A stretch of DNA of 5,129 nt from Candidatus Omnitrophota bacterium (GTDB lineage: Bacteria > Omnitrophota > Gorgyraeia > Zapsychrales > Fredricksoniimonadaceae). The notes under the pieces are model-generated. The model was not told where the DNA came from. It worked only from the letters and a program-made list of their open reading frames with translations, and ran no database searches. The position numbers and the translations under genes were made by a program. Shown piece by piece: positions 1 to 3,955 of this stretch. How positions within the stretch are numbered: position 1 is the first letter of the stretch; every line of letters starts with the position of its first letter. Where the stretch lies: assembly GCA_016196515.1 (NCBI GenBank), contig JACPXN010000100.1, forward strand, positions 1 through 5,129, in the 5' to 3' direction.

Positions 1-75
1 CCTGTTTCACCGCTGTGTTCGCGCTGTCCGGTCAATAAAATATGCCGGCGGGTCAATGTGACAGTGAGTCGTTAA
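1..75 (+). CDS. nth: C-terminal end of probable endonuclease III (DNA glycosylase/AP lyase), partial
   Basis: Frame 1 is open from the first base to a TAA at 73-75 and encodes 24 residues. These contain PLCSRCPVNKIC, a Cys-x2-Cys-x5-Cys pattern, followed by nine residues and the stop. Endonuclease III and MutY carry a C-terminal 4Fe-4S cluster bound by Cys-x6-Cys-x2-Cys-x5-Cys. In E. coli Nth the protein ends eight residues after the last cysteine, much as here. The proline two before the first visible Cys also matches the KPRC of Nth. The first cluster cysteine would lie two codons before the window, so it cannot be checked. The family excises oxidised pyrimidines in base excision repair. 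The short tail after the cluster favours Nth over MutY, which has a further C-terminal domain. The call rests on a short motif only. Confidence 0.6.
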   Translation, partial: PVSPLCSRCPVNKICRRVNVTVSR

Positions 76-78
76 GGA

Positions 79-117
79 ATACCGTTTTGTCCCGCCGTTG
101 GCGGGACAAAACGGTAT
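79..117. repeat. perfect 18-bp inverted repeat with 3-base loop
   Basis: The left arm (79-96, ATACCGTTTTGTCCCGCC) is exactly complementary to the right arm (100-117) around a GTT loop. It begins three bases after the stop codon of the upstream gene. It is not a standard intrinsic terminator: the T-run is inside the left arm, the A-run inside the right arm, and the sequence after the hairpin is AAATTCG with no U-tract. It may still act as an mRNA 3'-end stabiliser or a factor-assisted termination site, or be one copy of a dispersed palindromic (REP-like) element. Only one copy is present in this window. Confidence 0.85.
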
Positions 118-130
118 AAATTCGCACAGG

Positions 131-164
131 CTGACTTGACGTCGCCTGCGGCTCCGTAAGTCAG
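131..164 (+). promoter_or_regulatory. imperfect hairpin running into the ribosome binding site of the PRC/MgtE_N/CBS gene
   Basis: CTGACTT (131-137) pairs with AAGTCAG (158-164). Inside, ACG (139-141) pairs with CGT (155-157) after a bulged G138. Then comes a symmetric TC/TC internal loop and GCC/GGC (144-146/150-152) closing a TGC loop. The last two paired bases (A163, G164) are the first two bases of the AGGTG Shine-Dalgarno of the next gene, so folding could reduce ribosome access. The structure is seen directly; a regulatory role is inference. It could equally be part of a repeat element together with the 79-117 hairpin. Confidence 0.5.
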
Positions 165-167
165 GTG
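163..167 (+). promoter_or_regulatory. ribosome binding site (AGGTG)
   Basis: AGGTG ends seven bases before the ATG at 175, a good Shine-Dalgarno distance, and supports that start codon. Its first two bases are paired in the preceding hairpin. Confidence 0.65.
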
Positions 168-174
168 CTCATTT

Positions 175-1464
175 ATGAAACTTTTCCTCTATTTCTCCGA
201 AATGATCGGCATGGACGTCCTGGACTCCCAGGGGCAATGGGTGGCCGGGGTGCATGACATTGCCATGAACCCCCAGGGGGACATTTATCCCAAGGCCACG
301 GAACTTATTGTCCGACGGGGGTTCCTGGACAAGGAGTATGCCCGCGTCGCGTGGGAGGATCTCATCTATATCGAGGAAGAAGTGCGGTTGAAGATGAGCG
401 TCACCCGGATGGTTTTTACCAAAGACCATCCCCGTTGCGATTTCACCCTGCGCCGCGACATTCTTGACCAGCAGGTCGTGGACACCGACGACCAGCGGGT
501 GGTGCGCGTCAATGACATCCACCTGCTGCGCGTTGAGAACTTTATTTATGCCGCCCACGTGGACGTCAGTTTGCGCGGCCTGGTGCGCCGTTTGGGATGG
601 ACCGGACCCGTTGACTTTCTGGTATGGTTTTTTCGCCGCCAATCCCCGTATTTGACGCTGGAAGAATTCATTCCCTGGAAAAATACGCAGGTCTTGCCGA
701 AACTGGGGCGCATGAAAAGCGTGCTGAAGCTGGACGTCGCCAAGAATAAATTGTCCGGCATTCCGCCGGCGGCGCTGGCAGACATCATGCAGGATTTGGA
801 CATTTTCGCCCGCGTGTCGCTTTTTAAGTCTTTTGACACGGCCTTGCAGAACAGGGTCTTTACCGACATGCCGCTTGCGCGCAAGGAAGAATTGATCGAC
901 CAGCTCCCGCAGCAGGAGGTCGCGGCCCTCATTCAAAGCATCCCGGCGGACGAAGCCACGGACCTTTTGATGAAACTGCCGCGCGCCAAGACCCATCAGC
1001 TCTTGCGGTTGTTCGGCCTGGAGGCCGGCAAAAAACTGCGTAAACTTTTGAGTTTTGCCAAGGATTCCGCCGGCGGGCTCATGACCACCGAATACCTGTT
1101 CCTTAAGCCCGACGCCACGGTGGCGGATGCCCTTGCGAAGATCAAGGACAATACCGATTTTCCCGGGAGCATCTTTTTTCTTTACATCATCGACGATAAC
1201 CATAAATACCTGGGAACAACGTCCTTGCGGCGTTTCATCAACGCGGATCCGGCAACCCCTTTATTGCAGACATGCTATCCCGAGAACATCCATGTCTATA
1301 CACAGGACGATATCGAGCAGGTGGCGCTGCTCTTGGAGCGTTACAAATTTTCTTCCATTCCCGTCCTTAACCACGAGGACATTTTGCAGGGGGTCATCAC
1401 CATGGACGACGTCATGGAAGAATTGATCGCGCTGGTGTGGAGCAAATACAAGGAAAAACTTTAA
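175..1464 (+). CDS. PRC-barrel / MgtE N-terminal domain / CBS-pair protein (putative Mg2+ sensor without a channel)
   Basis: A 429-residue soluble protein with no membrane segments. Residues about 1-85 and 86-175 look like two PRC-barrel-type beta segments: the first has IGMDVLDSQGQWVAGVHDI, the second VVDTDDQRVVRVNDIHLLRV. Residues about 185-298 are helical repeats rich in leucine and acidic residues (LADIMQDLD, LIDQLPQQEVAALIQSIPADEATDLLMKLP), typical of the MgtE superhelical N-domain. The junction AGGLMT at 299-304 is the usual entry to the MgtE CBS domains. A CBS pair follows (about 303-423), ending GVITMDDVMEEL. In true MgtE channels the N-domain and CBS pair bind Mg2+ and shut the pore; here the C-terminal membrane domain is absent and the gene ends just after CBS2. 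The next gene is an Nramp-like transporter, so I infer this protein senses Mg2+ (or a nucleotide via CBS) and controls that transporter. It is not expected to transport ions. The ATG at 175 has a good Shine-Dalgarno. Confidence 0.88.
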   Translation: MKLFLYFSEMIGMDVLDSQGQWVAGVHDIAMNPQGDIYPKATELIVRRGFLDKEYARVAWEDLIYIEEEVRLKMSVTRMVFTKDHPRCDFTLRRDILDQQVVDTDDQRVVRVNDIHLLRVENFIYAAHVDVSLRGLVRRLGWTGPVDFLVWFFRRQSPYLTLEEFIPWKNTQVLPKLGRMKSVLKLDVAKNKLSGIPPAALADIMQDLDIFARVSLFKSFDTALQNRVFTDMPLARKEELIDQLPQQEVAALIQSIPADEATDLLMKLPRAKTHQLLRLFGLEAGKKLRKLLSFAKDSAGGLMTTEYLFLKPDATVADALAKIKDNTDFPGSIFFLYIIDDNHKYLGTTSLRRFINADPATPLLQTCYPENIHVYTQDDIEQVALLLERYKFSSIPVLNHEDILQGVITMDDVMEELIALVWSKYKEKL

Positions 1465-1467
1465 TGA

Positions 1468-1529
1468 GCCCCAAACTTATGGAAGCCCTGCCTGCCGGCA
1501 GGCAGGGAAGTGACATAAGTTTGCTGGGC
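1468..1529. repeat. nested inverted repeat in the spacer between the sensor and transporter genes
   Basis: At the centre is a perfect 22-bp palindrome (1486-1507) with arms CCCTGCCTGCC and GGCAGGCAGGG and no spacer. Outside it, CAAACTTATG (1472-1481) pairs exactly with CATAAGTTTG (1514-1523), separated from the core by a GAAG/AAGTGA internal loop. Further out, GCCC (1468-1471) can pair with GGGC (1526-1529) past a CT bulge. The element starts a few bases after the TAA ending at 1464. There is no U-tract, so it is not a typical intrinsic terminator. It may be a termination or processing structure, or a dispersed palindromic repeat. Two separate exact stems make chance unlikely. Confidence 0.8.
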
Positions 1530-1536
1530 GAATTAA

Positions 1537-1578
1537 CCCCGCGAAGCTGCCAAACGAAAGTTTTGCAGCGAAGCGGGG
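1537..1578 (+). promoter_or_regulatory. structured 5' leader hairpin of the Nramp-like gene, GAAA tetraloop, overlapping the ribosome binding site
   Basis: CCCCGC (1537-1542) pairs with GCGGGG (1573-1578). A symmetric GAA/GAA internal loop follows (1543-1545/1570-1572), then GCTGC/GCAGC (1546-1550/1565-1569), one C-T mismatch, and AAAC/GTTT (1552-1555/1560-1563) closing a GAAA loop (1556-1559). GAAA is a GNRA tetraloop, and opposed GAA strands can form sheared G-A pairs, so this looks like a folded RNA rather than a chance repeat. The 3' arm contains the beginning of the G-rich ribosome binding site. GCTGC at 1589-1593 could instead pair with GCAGC at 1565-1569, giving a competing fold. It does not match any metal riboswitch class (M-box, yybP-ykoY) that I can recognise. 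Control of the transporter by this leader is inference. Confidence 0.5.
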
Positions 1579-1583
1579 GGTGA
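1575..1583 (+). promoter_or_regulatory. ribosome binding site of the Nramp-like gene (GGGGGGTGA)
   Basis: GGGGGGTGA resembles the AGGAGGTGA anti-16S core. It ends 12 bases before the ATG at 1596, slightly long but workable. Its first four bases lie in the leader hairpin stem. Confidence 0.5.
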
Positions 1584-1595
1584 TGCGAGCTGCCT

Positions 1596-2858
1596 ATGAA
1601 GAATATTCTCGACGCCGTCCGCAAGCATCCGACCGTCGCCAAGATCATCCTGTTTTTTTCCATCATGGGCCCGGGCATCATCACAGCCAACGTGGACAAC
1701 GACGCGGGCGGCATCGCCACGTATTCCCTGGCCGGCGCGCATTACGGCTATACGCTGTTGTGGTCCCTGCTGCCCATCACGGTGGCCCTGATCGTCGTGC
1801 AGGAGATGTGCGCGCGCATGGCGGTCGCCACCGGCAAGGGGCTGGCGGACCTGATCCGCGAGAATTTCGGGGTCAAGGTCACGTTCTACCTGATGCTTGT
1901 GCTTCTGGTCGTCAATATGGGCAACGTGATGGCGGAATTCGCCGGGGTCGCGGCGAGCATGGAAATTTTCGGGGTCAGCAAGTATGTTTCGGTGCCTTTG
2001 GCCGCGTTCTTTGTCTGGATGCTCGTGGTCAAGGGGAATTATAAATCCGTTGAGAAGGTCTTTCTGCTGGCGTGTTTTTTTTACGTGGCATACATCATTT
2101 CCGGATTCATGGCCAAACCGGACTGGAGCCAGGTGATGCGCCAGACCGTGACTCCGCAGATCACGTTCGATCTCGGTTATTTTGTGATGCTCGTCGGTCT
2201 CGTGGGGACCACCATCGCGCCCTGGATGCAATTCTACCAGCAATCCTCGACGGTAGAAAAAGGGATGCCGCCGGAGGAGTACAAACTCGTGCGGCTGGAC
2301 GTCATCGTCGGCTGCGTCATCGCACCCGTTGTGGCGGCTTTTATCGTGATTGCCTGCGCCGCGACGTTGTATCAGGCGGGGGTCACCATCGAGGATGCCA
2401 AGGATGCGGCCGTGGCCTTGCAGCCCTTTGCCGGCATCCACGCGACATGGCTCTTCGCGTTCGGTCTTTTGATGGCGTCGCTGTTTGCCGCGTCCATCCT
2501 GCCTTTGTCCACCGCGTATTCGATCTGCGAAGGCATGGGCTGGAACGAGGGGGTGAACAAACGCTTCGACGAGGCGCCGCAATTCTTCGGCCTGTACACG
2601 GCCATGATCGTCGTCGGGGCAGGCATGGTCCTCATCCCGGATTTCCCATTATTGAAAGTCATGTACCTTTCGCAGGTCGGCAACGGAGTCCTGCTGCCGT
2701 TTGTCCTCATTTTTATGCTTAAACTGATCAATGACCCACAGATCATGGGGGAGTTCGTCAATAAGCGCGCCATGAACATCGTGGCCTGGTTGACGGTGGT
2801 CCTTGTCATGATCCTCACCTTGATCATGGTCGGTTTCAGCCTTGCCCGTGTCCAATGA
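1596..2858 (+). CDS. Nramp/SLC11-superfamily divalent metal transporter, NRMT-like (probable Mg2+ transporter)
   Basis: A 420-residue inner-membrane protein with about 11 hydrophobic segments (about 16-45, 54-75, 96-118, 129-147, 154-172, 191-214, 234-259, 280-310, 330-350, 352-378, 395-417). Family landmarks include GPGIITANVDNDAGG in TM1, GYTLLW after it, and LPLSTAYSICEGMGW in TM8. Classic Nramps bind Mn2+/Fe2+ through DPGN in TM1 and Ala-x-x-Met-Pro-His in TM6. Here TM1 reads DAGG (36-39): the Asp is kept and Asn becomes Gly. TM6 reads TTIAPW (205-210): Ala becomes Thr, the coordinating Met becomes Ala, and the His becomes Trp. From memory, this is the set of changes described for Nramp-related Mg2+ transporters, which take hydrated Mg2+ and Mn2+ and are not proton-coupled. 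The upstream MgtE-type sensor supports Mg2+. Mn2+ transport remains possible. The ATG at 1596 starts just before TM1, and no terminator separates it clearly from the preceding gene. Confidence 0.9.
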   Translation: MKNILDAVRKHPTVAKIILFFSIMGPGIITANVDNDAGGIATYSLAGAHYGYTLLWSLLPITVALIVVQEMCARMAVATGKGLADLIRENFGVKVTFYLMLVLLVVNMGNVMAEFAGVAASMEIFGVSKYVSVPLAAFFVWMLVVKGNYKSVEKVFLLACFFYVAYIISGFMAKPDWSQVMRQTVTPQITFDLGYFVMLVGLVGTTIAPWMQFYQQSSTVEKGMPPEEYKLVRLDVIVGCVIAPVVAAFIVIACAATLYQAGVTIEDAKDAAVALQPFAGIHATWLFAFGLLMASLFAASILPLSTAYSICEGMGWNEGVNKRFDEAPQFFGLYTAMIVVGAGMVLIPDFPLLKVMYLSQVGNGVLLPFVLIFMLKLINDPQIMGEFVNKRAMNIVAWLTVVLVMILTLIMVGFSLARVQ

Positions 2859-2938
2859 CACCCGCGTCCGGCCCCGATCCAAATTTTTTATAGATATTCG
2901 ATGGATTTTTGATAAAGTTATGGCACAATTATTCTATT
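2859..2938 (+). promoter_or_regulatory. AT-rich intergenic region, possible promoter of the ligase/aminomutase operon
   Basis: G+C falls to about 20% over 2881-2940, in sharp contrast to the coding sequence on both sides. A TTGATA (2909-2914) matches five of six bases of a -35 box, but the best -10 candidates are weak: TATTCT at 2930 (15-base spacer) or TTCTAT at 2932 (17-base spacer). Both would start transcription at or after the ATG at 2939. A TATAGA at 2889 is an alternative -10 but lacks a good -35. A T6 run (2884-2889) is not preceded by a stable hairpin. A new transcription unit probably begins here, but I cannot fix the promoter. Confidence 0.35.
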
Positions 2939-3955
2939 ATGGGCAAAAAAGTAGGGCTTACATACGATCTTAAAAGCGATTGGCAGGCGTCTTGTGACGA
3001 TCCCATTGACGCGGCCGCCGAACTGGACAGTTCGCGCACGGTGGAATGCCTGAAAAAGGCGTTCGAGTCGGCCGGACACACGGTCAAACTGATCGGCGGC
3101 GTGAAACACCTGCTCAAGATGCTGCCCGACCCCGGCGTGGACATTGTTTTCAACATCGCCGAGGGCCATCGCGGCCGCAACCGCGAAGCCCAGGTGCCGC
3201 TCATCCTGGAATTGTTCAACATCCCTTTTGCCGGGGCGGACGCGCTGACGCTGGGCTTGACCCTCGACAAGGGGACGGCCAAGAAATGTTTTATCGCCGA
3301 CGGTATCCCGACGGCGCGCTACTTCAAGGCGAGTGCCCAGGATGACTTAGGCGAGCTCAATACGATCGGTTTTCCCTTGTTCGTCAAGACCCTGCATGAA
3401 GGGACCTCCAAAGGGATCACGCCGGGCTCGCGCGTGGAGAATTTTAAGCGCCTCAAAAAACAGGTCGACTTCATCAATGTGAATTATAAACAGCCGGCGC
3501 TGGTGGAGGAATTCATCAAGGGCGCCGAATTCACCGTCGGGATCATCGGCAATGACCCGCCCGTGGCCATGCCGGTGGTGCAATACGCCATCGACGGCAA
3601 GACCGATCTGGGCAACGCGTTTTACACCTATGCCCACGTGGTGGACAAAAGCGTCGAGTACATCTGCCCGGCGCCTATCAACGAGAATCTCGCCAAAAAA
3701 CTGCAGGACATCGCGATTTGCGTCTACAAAAGCGTGGACTGCCGTGATTTCGGGCGCGTGGATTTCCGTATGGACAAGGAAGGCAACCCGTATGTCCTGG
3801 AAATAAACCCCCTGCCCAATTTGAGCCCCGACGACGTTTTTGTGCTCTTCGGGAATGAACTGGGGCTGACGTACAACCAGGTTATCAACAAGATCTTAGA
3901 CGAGGCCCTGGTGCGTACGGGCCTGCTCCAGAGGGAGGAAGCGTACAAGAAATGA
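2939..3955 (+). CDS. ATP-grasp ligase related to D-Ala-D-Ala ligase, substrate unknown
   Basis: A 338-residue cytoplasmic protein with the D-alanine-D-alanine ligase fold order. The N-terminal part is about 1-100. ATP-grasp elements include FVKTLHEGTSKGI (148-160, ATP lysine K150), VEEFIKGAEFTV (189-200) and GRVDF...VLEIN (272-290), with R273, D275, E288 and N290 in the Mg-ATP and catalytic positions. Such enzymes activate a carboxylate as acyl phosphate and join it to an amine. It is unlikely to be Ddl itself. The HGxxGEDG loop is replaced by EGHRGRNREA (75-84). The omega-loop tyrosine position reads valine (near 235). The NTxPGMTxxSL segment reads NPLPNLSPDDV (290-300), so the Ser-Leu that holds the second D-Ala becomes Asp-Val. 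It overlaps the lysine 2,3-aminomutase gene, so an amine such as beta-lysine is an inferred substrate. I prefer the ATG at 2939 (MGKKVGLTYDL) to a TTG ten codons upstream, because the fold's first strand starts there. No Shine-Dalgarno precedes it. Confidence 0.82.
   Translation: MGKKVGLTYDLKSDWQASCDDPIDAAAELDSSRTVECLKKAFESAGHTVKLIGGVKHLLKMLPDPGVDIVFNIAEGHRGRNREAQVPLILELFNIPFAGADALTLGLTLDKGTAKKCFIADGIPTARYFKASAQDDLGELNTIGFPLFVKTLHEGTSKGITPGSRVENFKRLKKQVDFINVNYKQPALVEEFIKGAEFTVGIIGNDPPVAMPVVQYAIDGKTDLGNAFYTYAHVVDKSVEYICPAPINENLAKKLQDIAICVYKSVDCRDFGRVDFRMDKEGNPYVLEINPLPNLSPDDVFVLFGNELGLTYNQVINKILDEALVRTGLLQREEAYKK
3933..3955 (+). promoter_or_regulatory. ribosome binding site and ATGA start/stop overlap between ligase and aminomutase genes
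   Basis: GGGAGGA (3933-3939) lies 12 bases before the ATG at 3952, inside the end of the ligase gene. The ATG shares bases with the ligase TGA (3953-3955) in the classic ATGA arrangement. This points to coupled translation and a shared transcript. Confidence 0.8.

Noticed and set aside
31..41. TAAAAT (36-41) as a -10 box near the left edge
   Set aside because: No acceptable -35 box upstream, and it lies within the coding tail of the endonuclease III gene.
169..1203. Long minus-strand open frame opposite the sensor gene
   Set aside because: Its predicted product is rich in His, Gln, Arg and Gly with no recognisable domain, as expected from the antisense of a GC-rich gene. The + strand frame has clear MgtE_N and CBS features.
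1533..2582. 349-codon minus-strand open frame opposite the transporter
   Set aside because: A His/Asp/Arg/Gln-rich shadow of an unmistakable membrane protein gene.
2848..2889. Terminator after the transporter (GTGTC/GACAC hairpin and a T6 run)
   Set aside because: The 5-bp stem overlaps the stop codon, and the T-run begins 22 bases later, so they do not form an intrinsic terminator.
2921..2935. TGGCAC resembling a sigma-54 -24 element
   Set aside because: The matching -12 GC is missing (TTCT instead of TTGC), and the site would lie too close to the ATG at 2939.
2909..2938. TTG start giving the ligase ten extra residues
   Set aside because: The added residues (MIKLWHNYSI) lie in the AT-rich spacer and do not extend the fold. 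The ATG at 2939 begins the first beta strand directly. It cannot be excluded without transcript data.
2939..3955. Simple annotation as D-alanine-D-alanine ligase (ddl)
   Set aside because: The substrate-binding parts differ, and the gene is coupled to kamA rather than to cell-wall genes.
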